From: Streptomyces sp. CB02923
Lineage (GTDB): Bacteria; Actinomycetota; Actinomycetes; Streptomycetales; Streptomycetaceae
Direction of reading: 5' to 3'
Assembly (NCBI RefSeq): GCF_001905005.1
Contig: NZ_LWKZ01000001.1
Location: 1,388,657 to 1,452,656, forward strand
DNA: 64,000 nt
Within the stretch, counting starts at the first letter, position 1; each line of letters opens with the position of its first letter. A program made the translations under genes and the position numbers. The notes beneath the pieces are model-generated. The model was not told where the DNA came from. It saw nothing but the letters and a program-made list of their open reading frames with translations, and searched no databases. Below are positions 17,414 through 25,320 of the stretch, piece after piece.

Positions 17414-17845
17414 ATGAGTGACGCGAACACGGAGCCGCAGGGTCCCGACACGACCGAGCACGCGCACGACCCCGAGGTGCTGCAGCTCGCGGCCAAGGTC
17501 TTCGATCTGGCGCGGCACGGCGACACCAGCACCCTCGCCGCGTACGTGGACGCCGGGGTGCCCGCCAACCTCACCAACGACAAGGGCGACACCCTGGTGA
17601 TGCTCGCCGCCTACCACGGCCACGCCGACACGGTCGCGGCCCTGCTCAAACGCGGCGGCGACCCCGACCGCACCAACGACCGGGGGCAGACGCCGCTGGC
17701 CGGCGCCGTCTTCAAGGGCGAGGACGCCGTCGTACGGCTGCTGGTCGCGCATGGCGCCGACCCGGCCGCGGGGACCCCGTCGGCGGTGGACACGGCCCGG
17801 ATGTTCCAGAAGACGGACCTGCTCACGCTCTTCGGGGCGGAGTGA
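17414..17845 (+). CDS. ankyrin-repeat protein
   Basis: 143 residues with about three ankyrin repeats: DTSTLAAYVDAGVPANLTND, then GDTLVMLAAYHGHADTVAAL and GQTPLAGAVFKGEDAVVRLL. Ankyrin repeats mediate protein-protein contact. The ATG follows an AGCAGGAGG ribosome site. No signal or membrane segment, so cytoplasmic. In some actinobacteria such a gene sits beside a catalase, but none is here. Partner unknown. Confidence 0.8.
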   Translation: MSDANTEPQGPDTTEHAHDPEVLQLAAKVFDLARHGDTSTLAAYVDAGVPANLTNDKGDTLVMLAAYHGHADTVAALLKRGGDPDRTNDRGQTPLAGAVFKGEDAVVRLLVAHGADPAAGTPSAVDTARMFQKTDLLTLFGAE

Positions 17846-17950
17846 CGCGGGGCGGCCGGTGAGCGGCTGAAGGGGCGTCCGGGCAGCGGGGCCCGGCGGG
17901 TGCGGAGCGCCGGGGCGGCGCCCGGTCCGGTGTGATCCCTGGGCCAGGCA

Positions 17951-17981
17951 TTGACATGAACTTTGGTTGAGGTTTTAGCGT
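17951..17981 (+). promoter_or_regulatory. SoxR-type (MerR-family) promoter with 19-bp spacer
   Basis: A -35 TTGACA (17951-17956) and a -10 TAGCGT (17976-17981) are separated by 19 bases, the stretched spacing used by MerR-family activators. The spacer contains TTGAGGT (17966-17972) with an imperfect mirror ACATGAA (17954-17960). Aligned by eye, 12 of 19 spacer bases equal the E. coli soxS promoter spacer. It drives an FMN reductase, a known kind of SoxR target in Streptomyces. Confidence 0.6.
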
Positions 17982-18035
17982 CTGGTTCCGGAGCCGGCAC
18001 CCGGCTCCGCCCCACCGCTTCCAGGAGGACCCGCC

Positions 18036-18602
18036 ATGCCCGAGCGCCCCTTCACCCTCGCCGTCATCGTCGGCAGCACCCGCGAGGGCCGCTTCGCGCC
18101 CGTCGTCGCGAACTGGTTCACCGGACACGCCGGCCGCCGCGCGGACGTCGTCACCGACGTGATCGACCTCGACGAGATCCGCCCGTACGAACTGCGGTAC
18201 GGCAGCGAGGAGATGACGGCCTACGCCAAGCGCGTCGGCGCGGCGGACGCCTTCGTCGTCATCACCCCCGAGTACAACCACTCCTTCCCCGCCCCGCTCA
18301 AGCACGCCGTGGACCTGCTGCACGAGGAGTGGCAGGCCAAGCCGGTCGGCTTCGTGTCATACGGCGGGATCTCCGGCGGCCTGCGCGCCGTCGAACAACT
18401 ACGGCTCGTGTTCGCCGAGTTGCACGCGACGACCGTGCGCGAAACGGTCAGCTTTCCGATGGCCGGGCGCCTCTTCGACGACGAGGGGCGGCTGCGCGAA
18501 CCCCTGGACGCCGACCAGGCCGCCACCGCACTGCTGGACCAGCTGGCCTGGTGGGCCCAGGCGCTGCGCGAGGCACGGGAGGCCCGCCCGTACGGGGGCT
18601 GA
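18036..18602 (+). CDS. NADPH-dependent FMN reductase
   Basis: 188 residues of the flavodoxin-like fold. The FMN phosphate loop reads GSTREGRFAP near residue 13, and the ring-binding segment TPEYNHSFPAPLKHAVD near 78 is diagnostic. It reduces FMN or quinone-like acceptors with NADPH. The upstream SoxR-type promoter fits induction by redox-active compounds such as pigments or quinones; the S. coelicolor SoxR regulon includes a reductase of this class. AGGAGG lies eight bases before the ATG. Confidence 0.87.
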   Translation: MPERPFTLAVIVGSTREGRFAPVVANWFTGHAGRRADVVTDVIDLDEIRPYELRYGSEEMTAYAKRVGAADAFVVITPEYNHSFPAPLKHAVDLLHEEWQAKPVGFVSYGGISGGLRAVEQLRLVFAELHATTVRETVSFPMAGRLFDDEGRLREPLDADQAATALLDQLAWWAQALREAREARPYGG

Positions 18603-18636
18603 GCCCCTGAGGGCCTCCCGGCCCCGGCCCTTCCCG

Positions 18637-18679
18637 CGTGAGGCACGGTCCCGTACGGGGGTCGGGCGCGTGCCTCACG
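18637..18679. terminator. stem-loop between convergent FMN reductase and carotenoid oxygenase
   Basis: An 11-base perfect inverted repeat CGTGAGGCACG (18637-18647) and CGTGCCTCACG (18669-18679), with a second small hairpin (CCCGTACGGG) in its loop. It lies between two convergent stops. Confidence 0.55.
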
Positions 18680-18746
18680 TCGCGCGCGGACGCGGACCGT
18701 CCGCGCATCCGGCGGTCAGACCCGCTCCTCGGCGGCCCCGCTCCGC

Positions 18747-20132
18747 TCACTCCCGGTCCGGAATCCAGGCACCGTGGAACCCGACCGGCACCCGCACCGG
18801 CAGGTGCACCCGCGCGACCGGCTCGCCCGTGAAGTCCTGGGCCGCGAGGATGACGAGGTCCGTGGCGTCGCGCTCCGGGTTGTAGACGTACGCCAGCAGC
18901 CAGCCGTCGTCCTCGGCGGTGTCCGGACCGGCGGGCACGAACACGGCCTCCCCCACGCCGCCCTGCGGCGAGAAGCGGCGCACCTCGCTGGTGCCGCGCT
19001 CCAGGTCGTACTTCACCAGGCCGACGCCCACCCGCTCTATGCCGGGAAACCGCGCCACCCGTACGTCCGCGTCCCCGGACTCCAGCACCGCGTACCCGTA
19101 CCGGTGCGGCAGCGTGAGCCGCCGCGGGTCGGCCCGGGGCAGCTCCACCGGACGGTCGTCCACCCGCTCACGCCGCACCCGGCCCGCCCGGAGGTCGACC
19201 GTCCAGCGTTCCAGCGCGGGCGACGACCCGTCCGGGCCCGTACGCCCCTTCGCGAACAGCCGCTCGTAGCGCACGAGATGCACGACCAGCAGACCGCTGC
19301 CGTCCTCCGTCTCGTACGCGTTCATCGGATGGAAGACGAAGCACGGGTCGAGCTCCAGCCACCGCACGTCCGACGCCTGCCCCTCCCGCGGCAGCACGCC
19401 CAGCCGGGCCGGCCGGTCCGGCTCCCACACGTACGGGAAGGACGGGCCGATCCCCACACCGCCCGGGTTGAAGACCACCGGCAGGTCGTACAGCAGCACA
19501 TGCCGCCCGGTCAGCGAGAAGTCGTGCATCATCGGCCGCCCGTCGACGGGGACGTCCACGCGCCGCCGGATACGGCCGTCCGTCCCGGCGACCAGGTACT
19601 GCACGTACGGCCAGGCCCAGCAGTACGCCACGCAGTGCAGTTCGTCGGTGTCCGGGTCGATGGTGGTGTGCGCGGCGAGCCCGCCCGGCAGGGTGCCGGC
19701 GAAGTCGAAGGGCCCCACCGTGTCCAGCTCGCCGTCCAGCTCGTACGGCAGCGCGCCGCCCTCGACCAGCGCGAGGACACGCCCGGCGAAGCGCGTGACG
19801 TGCGTGTTCGGGGCGAAGTCCATGTCCAGGTGGCGCGGCCCGTGCAGGATCTTCTCCCCCAGGCGCAACGCCATCGCGTCGGACCGCACCCAGCGGTTGC
19901 GGTACCACTCGGCCCGGCCGCCGCTCAGCCGCACGCCGTGCAGCATCCCGTCGCCGCTGAACCAGTGGTACGCCGCCGGGTCCTCGACCCCCAGCGGATT
20001 GGGCCCGTTGCGCACATAGCGCCCTTCCAGCTCCTCCGGAATCCGGCCGGTAACGGCCATGTCGTACGCGGTGGTCTCCTCCCGCACCGGAGCGAACAGC
20101 CCTCGCATATAGGGATTTCCGGCACCCGCCAT
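18747..20132 (-). CDS. carotenoid cleavage oxygenase family protein
   Basis: 461 residues of the RPE65/CCO family. The four iron-ligand histidines are recognisable in LAAHTTIDPD, MMHDFSLTGRH, CFVFHPMNAYE and the C-terminal GFHGAWIPD. The N-terminal RYVRNGPNPL is also typical. These enzymes use Fe(II) and O2 to cleave double bonds of carotenoids, stilbenes or lignin-derived aromatics; the substrate is not readable. The ATG at 20132 is chosen because GGGAAGG lies about nine bases upstream; the reading frame is open further but is not conserved-looking. No crt genes are nearby. Confidence 0.87.
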   Translation of the reverse strand: MAGAGNPYMRGLFAPVREETTAYDMAVTGRIPEELEGRYVRNGPNPLGVEDPAAYHWFSGDGMLHGVRLSGGRAEWYRNRWVRSDAMALRLGEKILHGPRHLDMDFAPNTHVTRFAGRVLALVEGGALPYELDGELDTVGPFDFAGTLPGGLAAHTTIDPDTDELHCVAYCWAWPYVQYLVAGTDGRIRRRVDVPVDGRPMMHDFSLTGRHVLLYDLPVVFNPGGVGIGPSFPYVWEPDRPARLGVLPREGQASDVRWLELDPCFVFHPMNAYETEDGSGLLVVHLVRYERLFAKGRTGPDGSSPALERWTVDLRAGRVRRERVDDRPVELPRADPRRLTLPHRYGYAVLESGDADVRVARFPGIERVGVGLVKYDLERGTSEVRRFSPQGGVGEAVFVPAGPDTAEDDGWLLAYVYNPERDATDLVILAAQDFTGEPVARVHLPVRVPVGFHGAWIPDRE

Positions 20133-20369
20133 CGCCGCCCGCCTTCCCGGCTCCGCCCCGCGGTGACCCCCCGGCCACCACCTCCCGCGGCAGTACCCCG
20201 CTCCCACCCTCCAGCCACGGCACCGCCACGTCGAGACCGGCGACGGCCCGGCAGGCGCGAAGACCATCGCCGCGCGCCCCCTCCCGGAGCCCCGGCCTGC
20301 GGCGCCGCGCCTGCCCCCGCTGCCCGCTTCGGGTAAGGTGACCAGCCCACACGGTGGACGAACAAGGAG
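20133..20369. other. divergent intergenic region with a promoter-like -10
   Basis: GC-rich spacer between the carotenoid oxygenase start and the small ORF at 20370. A -10-like TAAGGT lies at 20334-20339 on the plus strand, about 30 bases before an AAGGAGG ribosome site. Nothing else recognised. Confidence 0.4.
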
Positions 20370-20441
20370 GTGAGACCCATTACCGCTGTCCAGGCTGGGT
20401 GCTCTCACCCCACGGCTGTACGGTCCCTCCGAGGCAGGTGA
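20370..20441 (+). CDS. possible 20-23 residue leader peptide before the PrmC-like gene
   Basis: A strong AAGGAGG (20364-20370) has no ATG behind it. The frame that follows reads MTAVQAGCSHPTAVRSLRGR if it starts at an ATT (20379), nine bases after the ribosome site. It adds VRP in front if it starts at the GTG (20370) that overlaps the ribosome site. A hairpin (CCTTCGG with CCGAAAGG) follows at 20452-20475, just before the next gene. Leader plus hairpin suggests attenuation, but the start codon would be unusual and no homologue is recalled with certainty. Confidence 0.33.
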   Translation: MRPITAVQAGCSHPTAVRSLRGR

Positions 20442-20483
20442 CCGCGAGAGCGCCCTTCGGCACCCCGAAAGGCCCGAACGCGC

Positions 20484-21413
20484 ATGTCACTTCCCTTGCC
20501 TTCCCCTTCTTCCTCCCCCGCTTCCGCTCCTTCGCCCGCCCTCCCCGGGCTCGTCGCCCGGCTCCGCGCGGCCGGCTGCGTCTTCGCCGAGGACGAGGCC
20601 CGGCTCCTCGCCTCCACGGCCCGCACCCCGGCGGGACTCGCCGCCATGACGGACCGCCGCATCGCCGGGCAGCCCCTTGAACACGTCCTGGGTTGGGCCG
20701 AGTTCGCTGGCCTCCGGATCGCCGTCGACCCCGGCGTGTTCGTCCCCCGGCGCCGCACCGAATTCCTCGCCGGACAGGCCGCCGCGCTCGCCCGCGCCCA
20801 CGCAGCGGCCGGGCAACGGCCCGTCGTCGTCGACCTGTGCTGCGGTACGGGGGCGGTCGGCGCGGCGCTCGCCGCGGCCATGAGCGGCGCCGCGAACGTG
20901 GGCGGCGCCGCGGCCGGAACCCCGGCCGCCGCACCGCCCGCGTCCCCGCCCTCAACGCCCCCGCCCCCGATCGAACTCCACGCCGCCGACATCGAACCCG
21001 CCGCCGTACGGTGCGCCCGCCGCAACATCCCGCCCGCCACAGGCCAGGTCCACGAGGGCGACCTCTACGCCCCGCTGCCGCCCGCCCTGCGCGGACGCGT
21101 CGACATCCTCGTCGTCAACGCCCCCTACGTACCCACCGACGCGATCGGCCTGCTGCCGCCCGAAGCGCGCGACCACGAACCCCGCCTGGCGCTCGACGGC
21201 GGCGCGGACGGCCTCGACGTCCAGCGCCGGGTCGCCGCCGAGGCACTGCCGTGGCTCGCCCCCGGCGGCCACCTCCTGATCGAGACCAGCGAACGCCAGG
21301 CCCCCCACACCCTCGCGGCCTTCCGCCGCAACGGCCTCGCCGCCCGGCTGGCGACGGACGACGACCTCTGCGCCACCGTCGCGATCGGCACCAGGGCGCC
21401 GGGCTCGCCTTAG
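20484..21413 (+). CDS. PrmC-like protein N5-glutamine methyltransferase
   Basis: 309 residues. The SAM-binding motif is VDLCCGTGAVG near residue 115 and the glutamine-binding motif is NAPYVP near 213, where true PrmC has NPPY. A Ser/Pro-rich insert (about residues 140-165) separates the SAM motif from the acidic loop HAADIEP. Annotated relatives are called putative protein N5-glutamine methyltransferases, but the Ala in NAPY makes the release-factor substrate doubtful. ATG at 20484. It follows a possible leader ORF and hairpin. Confidence 0.78.
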   Translation: MSLPLPSPSSSPASAPSPALPGLVARLRAAGCVFAEDEARLLASTARTPAGLAAMTDRRIAGQPLEHVLGWAEFAGLRIAVDPGVFVPRRRTEFLAGQAAALARAHAAAGQRPVVVDLCCGTGAVGAALAAAMSGAANVGGAAAGTPAAAPPASPPSTPPPPIELHAADIEPAAVRCARRNIPPATGQVHEGDLYAPLPPALRGRVDILVVNAPYVPTDAIGLLPPEARDHEPRLALDGGADGLDVQRRVAAEALPWLAPGGHLLIETSERQAPHTLAAFRRNGLAARLATDDDLCATVAIGTRAPGSP

Positions 21414-21437
21414 GCCGGCGAGCGCGCCCCCGCAAGG

Positions 21438-21496
21438 CACACCCCCTTTGTGAGGCACGCCCCCTTGCGAGCCACACCCCCTTTGTGAGGCACGCC
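21438..21496 (+). repeat. 24-bp direct repeat, 35-bp period
   Basis: The same 24 bases, CACACCCCCTTTGTGAGGCA followed by CGCC, occur at 21438-21461 and 21473-21496. They lie between the PrmC-like stop and the ECF sigma gene. The related CCCCTTGCGAGCCACA lies between them, so the array was probably longer. Confidence 0.7.
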
Positions 21497-21652
21497 ACAC
21501 CCTGGGACTGTCACGCTTCCCCGGCGCGGAGTGTCTCCATGACATCCGAGGAGAGGAGCCGGACGCCATGCCGGGACGTCAGCACGTGCTCGCGGCGGAA
21601 GCGCTCGCGACGGGGACGCTCGCAGCGGAGGCGCTCGCGGCGGGGGCGGGAC

Positions 21653-22546
21653 ATGGCTGAGGACGCCTTCACCGAACACCGTCCACTGCTGTTCACCATC
21701 GCCTACGAGATGCTGGGCAGCGCCACCGACGCCGAGGACGTCCTCCAGGAGAGCTACCTGCGGTGGAGCGCGGTCGATCCGGCCGTGGTCGGGCACCCGC
21801 GTGCCTACCTGGTCCGCCTGGTGACCCGCCAGGCCCTCAACCACCTGCGCGCGGCCAGGGCCCGGCGCGAGGACTACGTCGGCATGTGGCTGCCCGAGCC
21901 GATCCGTACGGCACCCGGGGTGAGCGACGACGTGATCCTGGCCGAGTCGGTGTCGATGGCCATGCTGCTCGTCCTGGAGACACTCAACCCGACCGAGCGC
22001 GCGGTGTTCGTGCTGCACGAGGTGTTCGGCTACCCCCACGCCGAGATCGCCGTCTCGGTCGGCAAGTCCGAGGCCGCCGTACGGCAGATCGCCCACCGCG
22101 CGCGCCGGCACGTCCACGCGCGGCGCCGCCGCCACGAGCCCGGCACCGACGCCACCGGGATCGTCCAGCGATTCCTGTCCGCGGCGGCGACCGGCGAGGT
22201 CCAGGCGCTGATGGACCTGCTGGCGCCCGATGTGGTGGTGATCTCCGACGGCGGCGGGAAGGCGGCCGCCGTCCGCCGCCCGGTCACCGGCCGCGCCGAG
22301 GTCGCCCGGTTCGTCCTCGGCGCGTACCGCACCGGCACCGCCGCGGCCCGCGTCGAACCCGCCACGTACAACGGCATGCCCGCGGCGCGGTTCGTCACGG
22401 ACGGCGGTCTCGGCTGGCTGGTGGCGTTCGAGATCCACGACGGCCGGATCACCGGCCTCTACGGCATGCGCAACCCGGACAAGCTGCACCACGCCGACGC
22501 GGTGCGCACACTCGACAGAGGAGGACCCCCACCGTGGAAACCATGA
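21653..22546 (+). CDS. sigJ: ECF41-family sigma factor (SigJ-like) with C-terminal SnoaL domain
   Basis: 297 residues. Sigma region 2 (FTIAYEMLGSATDAEDVLQE) and region 4 (SVGKSEAAVRQIAHRARR) are joined by a linker carrying WLPEP. After them comes a SnoaL-like domain with DGGGK and, at the end, NPDKL. WLPEP, DGGGK and NPDKL are the three diagnostic motifs of group ECF41, whose C-terminal domain controls activity in place of an anti-sigma factor. The ATG at 21653 follows a G-rich stretch. It overlaps the next gene by 13 bases. The symbol is the general actinobacterial name. Confidence 0.9.
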   Translation: MAEDAFTEHRPLLFTIAYEMLGSATDAEDVLQESYLRWSAVDPAVVGHPRAYLVRLVTRQALNHLRAARARREDYVGMWLPEPIRTAPGVSDDVILAESVSMAMLLVLETLNPTERAVFVLHEVFGYPHAEIAVSVGKSEAAVRQIAHRARRHVHARRRRHEPGTDATGIVQRFLSAAATGEVQALMDLLAPDVVVISDGGGKAAAVRRPVTGRAEVARFVLGAYRTGTAAARVEPATYNGMPAARFVTDGGLGWLVAFEIHDGRITGLYGMRNPDKLHHADAVRTLDRGGPPPWKP

Positions 22547-23067
22547 CCGTGGAGCGCGTCATCGACGCCCCGATCGAGACGGTGTTCGCCTGGCTCACCA
22601 CGACCACCAACTACACCTGCTCCCCCCTGGTGGTGCGCTGCCGCCTGGCCCGGCACGGCGAGTCCGCGCCCTACGGCGTCGGCGCGGTGCGCAACCACCT
22701 CTGGATGATCGGCTGGTTCCGGGAGCGCATCACCCTCTACGACCCGCCGTACGCCACCGAGTACACCGTCGAGCGCAGCCTGCCGCCGTCCCGGCACGAA
22801 CTCGGCCGTATGACGTTCGCCGAGACCGGCGGCGGCACCCACGTGCGGTGGACCACCCGCGCCGAGATCCCCTTGCCGCTGCTCGGCGGCCTCCTCACCC
22901 GGCTCGTCGCGCGGCCGGTCATCACCCGCACCTTCGGCAACATCCTCAAGGCCGCGGACACGGCACTGGCCGGACAGCGGGGGCGGACCGGACAGCCAGG
23001 CCGGACCGGACAGCCTGGCCGGAACCGGGCAGGCGGGGCAGACCGGGCAGGCGGGGGCCGCCCCTGA
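22534..23067 (+). CDS. SRPBCC-fold protein, partner of the ECF41 sigma gene
   Basis: 177 residues. TVERVIDAPIETVFAWLT at the start and GGGTHVRWTTRAEIPLPLLG in the middle are the START/polyketide-cyclase-like pattern of a hydrophobic ligand-binding cup. The tail from about residue 150 is a low-complexity run of GRTGQP units. The GTG at 22534 has GAGGAGG seven bases upstream and lies inside the end of the sigma gene, so the two are coupled. ECF41 genes are usually next to the small enzyme or binding protein they control. Ligand unknown. Confidence 0.75.
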   Translation: METMTVERVIDAPIETVFAWLTTTTNYTCSPLVVRCRLARHGESAPYGVGAVRNHLWMIGWFRERITLYDPPYATEYTVERSLPPSRHELGRMTFAETGGGTHVRWTTRAEIPLPLLGGLLTRLVARPVITRTFGNILKAADTALAGQRGRTGQPGRTGQPGRNRAGGADRAGGGRP

Positions 23068-23853
23068 CTAGCCCCACAGCTCCCGCAGGGCGGCGTTGAC
23101 GGTGGCGGGCTGCTGGGTGTGCGGGTAGTAGCCGTCCACGCGGAGCAGCCGGGCGCCGACGGCTCCGGCCACGGCTTCGGCGCAGGCGACCAGCGGTTCG
23201 CCCACATACGTGCGGTACGGCTCCGGCGCGTCCTGCCAGGTCCCGCAGATCACCAGCGTCGGCCACGGTGCGGCCCGCAACGGCTCCAGGGGTACGGCCG
23301 CCTCCCACACCGGGCGCTCGCGCATCGACGTCGCCACGGCCCGGAGCCGCTGCGGACCGGGGTCGGGCATGGCCATGCCGATGCCCTCGGTGGAGGCGCG
23401 CAGGTACTGCTCCGGGGTGACCGACTCCGGCACACCGGCACTGTCCCGCACCCGTTCCAGCAGGGCCTCGACAGCCGGATGACCGGCGGCCGCGGAGAAC
23501 GCGGACGGCTGGATCAGCGTCAGGGACCGTACGAGACCGGGCCGGCGCCCGGCCGCGAGCATGGCCGCCAGCCCACCGTTGCCGTGCCCGACCAGGTGCG
23601 CGCCTCCGTCCAGCCGCGCCAGCAGCTCCACCAGGTCGTCGGCATCGGTGTCGAAGTCACTGCGGCCGGTGTCCGGGCTGCGGCCGTAGCCGCGGCGGTC
23701 CACCAGCAGCAGCCGGTAGCGGTCGGCCAGCGACCGCTGGGCCGCGAACCCGTACGCCTCGTCACTCCCCCACGTAAAAATGTTGTGCACGAACACGACA
23801 GGAACTCCCGCCCCGCCGGTCTCATCCCACACCGTCACATGCACCGCACTCAT
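23068..23853 (-). CDS. alpha/beta-hydrolase-fold protein lacking the serine nucleophile
   Basis: 261 residues with the alpha/beta hydrolase pattern: VVFVHNIFTWG near residue 20, LLLVDRRGYGRS near 50 and a late histidine in GYYPHTQQP. The nucleophile elbow reads VGHGNGG, where an active enzyme has GHSxGG, so Ser is replaced by Gly. It may be a binding or regulatory protein, or have lost function. The stop directly abuts that of the SRPBCC gene. The family assignment is sure; activity is doubtful. Confidence 0.75.
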   Translation of the reverse strand: MSAVHVTVWDETGGAGVPVVFVHNIFTWGSDEAYGFAAQRSLADRYRLLLVDRRGYGRSPDTGRSDFDTDADDLVELLARLDGGAHLVGHGNGGLAAMLAAGRRPGLVRSLTLIQPSAFSAAAGHPAVEALLERVRDSAGVPESVTPEQYLRASTEGIGMAMPDPGPQRLRAVATSMRERPVWEAAVPLEPLRAAPWPTLVICGTWQDAPEPYRTYVGEPLVACAEAVAGAVGARLLRVDGYYPHTQQPATVNAALRELWG

Positions 23854-23927
23854 ACGACGACACCTCTCCCTTCAAACTCCCCCGCCCCCGCCCCTTCAGA
23901 CTCCCCCGCCCCCCAGCCCCCACCCCT

Positions 23928-24407
23928 TCAGCTGTCCGGCTCTCCGGCATCGGCATCGGCCTCCCACAGGCGCCTGAGGTCTTCGAGCTCCGCCCTGGGG
24001 AAGTGCTCACCCCACGTGCTGCGGTAGGCGCTCTCGCCGTAGCACCGGGCCACCTCGTCGAAGCAGCGGATCACCGCGCCGGCCAGCACGCCGACGGGGA
24101 GCTGGGCCGACCAGATCTCGACCCCCTTGTTGTCGTGCTCACCACCGTGCGCCAGCCGCAGCACGCGCACCCAGACGTCCCCGCCTCCCCGGTAGAAGAT
24201 CCACCGATACGCGGTCGGCTCGGCCTCGAACTGAACCCGGCTCTCCACCTCACCCGCAACAACCCGGGCCATCGCCCCCAGAAGCTCCTCAGGCGCATCA
24301 CTGATATCCGACGCACCGAGCCCGACCCTCCCCCGGTCATCCTCAAGAGCACAGTCGGCCCACCCACGCCCCGCCAGCGTCCAGGTGAGGCGAGGAGCGG
24401 GGGTCAC
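23928..24407 (-). CDS. hypothetical protein, second gene of a coupled pair
   Basis: 159 residues, no signal or membrane segment. Composition is acidic, with tryptophan-rich stretches such as YRWIFYRGGGDVWVRVLRL. I do not recognise a family with confidence; the size, acidity and gene pairing resemble immunity-type proteins of polymorphic toxin systems, but no toxin is nearby. The GTG at 24407 overlaps the stop of the upstream small gene (GTGA), so the two are co-translated. Confidence 0.6.
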   Translation of the reverse strand: MTPAPRLTWTLAGRGWADCALEDDRGRVGLGASDISDAPEELLGAMARVVAGEVESRVQFEAEPTAYRWIFYRGGGDVWVRVLRLAHGGEHDNKGVEIWSAQLPVGVLAGAVIRCFDEVARCYGESAYRSTWGEHFPRAELEDLRRLWEADADAGEPDS

Positions 24408-24649
24408 CGCTGCTCCCCGACGAGAAAGCCTCGGACGTCAGCCGCCAGGCGAGGGTCGCTGTCCCAGATCCAGGCGACGACCTCGTCGGCGCGAGCCGTC
24501 AGCCCCGGGGCCCACACGTCGACGGCGTAGTGCACGGAGTCCTCGTCGAAACTGAACCGACCGCCGAATGTCACGCCGACGGAGGCGTGTTCCTCACAGC
24601 GGATGGTCAGGCCGGGGTCGTCAGCGTTGTCGCCGTCAAGGAGGGTCAT
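24404..24649 (-). CDS. small hypothetical protein (possibly truncated DUF6228-like)
   Basis: 81 residues starting MTLLDGDNADDPGL at 24649. The middle, VTFGGRFSFDEDSVHYAVDV, recalls DUF6228-type proteins, which are usually longer (about 140 residues), so this could be a shortened copy that ends early in the four-base overlap with the next gene. The start is chosen by similarity and size; the frame is open further upstream but runs across an apparently rearranged region. Confidence 0.55.
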   Translation of the reverse strand: MTLLDGDNADDPGLTIRCEEHASVGVTFGGRFSFDEDSVHYAVDVWAPGLTARADEVVAWIWDSDPRLAADVRGFLVGEQR

Positions 24650-24663
24650 GGGCACAACGTTAG

Positions 24664-24845
24664 TCAGCGTCGCCGCCCACCTCGGCCCGACTCGGTCTGC
24701 GACGGCTTCGCCGCCACCAGTAGCGCCGCGAACGCGGCGGCTGCGCACGCCTGGTATCCGGTCCACACCTCGCCTCCGGCGCTGCCGCCCTGCCACGCCG
24801 CCAGGAGGCCGACGACGGCCGCCAGGGCGAGAGCCGAGGCCAAGG
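24664..24845 (-). pseudogene. 3' remnant of a small membrane-protein gene
   Basis: On the minus strand this reads LRSLASALALAAVVGLLAAW, then EVWTGYQACAAAAFAALLVA, and ends KPSQTESGRGGRRR. These are two clear hydrophobic helices with a charged tail, the look of a small two-helix membrane protein. Upstream of about 24845 the frame becomes the antisense of TetR-like coding sequence and has no plausible start. It is best seen as the surviving C-terminus of a gene cut at a rearrangement point. Confidence 0.4.
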
Positions 24846-25320
24846 AACGCAACCGCCGGGCCCTGCTGGACGCCGCGTTCCCGGTCGCCTCCCGGGACGG
24901 GCACCGGGCCAGGCTGGACGAGATCGCCGAACGGGCCGGCCTGACCACCGGCGCCGTCTACTCACCGTTCGGCAGCAAGAACGGCCTGGTGATCGCCCTG
25001 GTCGCCGACTCCCCGCGGCCGCACTACGAAGAGATCGAGCAGGCCGTCCCCGCCGGGCCGGACCTCGGCTCCCGGCTCGCCACGTCCATCCGGTCCCAGG
25101 AGGACCACCTGGTCGCCCTGTTCACCGGACGGCCGCACAACGAGGCCACCGTGACACCACACCAGGCACAACGCCTGACCACCGCGCTCCCCCTCATCGG
25201 TGAGGTGCATGCCGGACGCCAACGCGCGGGCAGCGTCGGCGAAGTAGTGCGGGCGGTCCGTGACGGCCTCCACGGCGGGGCGCGCACACGCCTGGCGTAC
25301 CCCAGAAATCAGGTCAATCC
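24840..25320 (+). pseudogene. TetR-family regulator remnant lacking start and C-terminus
   Basis: The plus frame carries a good TetR helix-turn-helix: RRALLDAAFPVASRDGHRAR, then LDEIAERAGLTTGAVYSPFG and SKNGLVIALV. There is no ATG or GTG with a ribosome site in front of it. After about 60 further residues the sequence no longer resembles a ligand-binding domain. The frame stays open into the next gene by chance. It begins exactly where the minus-strand membrane fragment ends, so both were probably truncated by one deletion. Confidence 0.5.

Noticed and set aside
18774..20336. 520-codon plus-strand frame opposite the carotenoid oxygenase
   Set aside because: His/Arg/Pro-rich shadow; the minus frame carries all four iron-ligand histidines.
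21438..21496. CRISPR array
   Set aside because: Only two repeat copies, an 11-base spacer and no cas genes.
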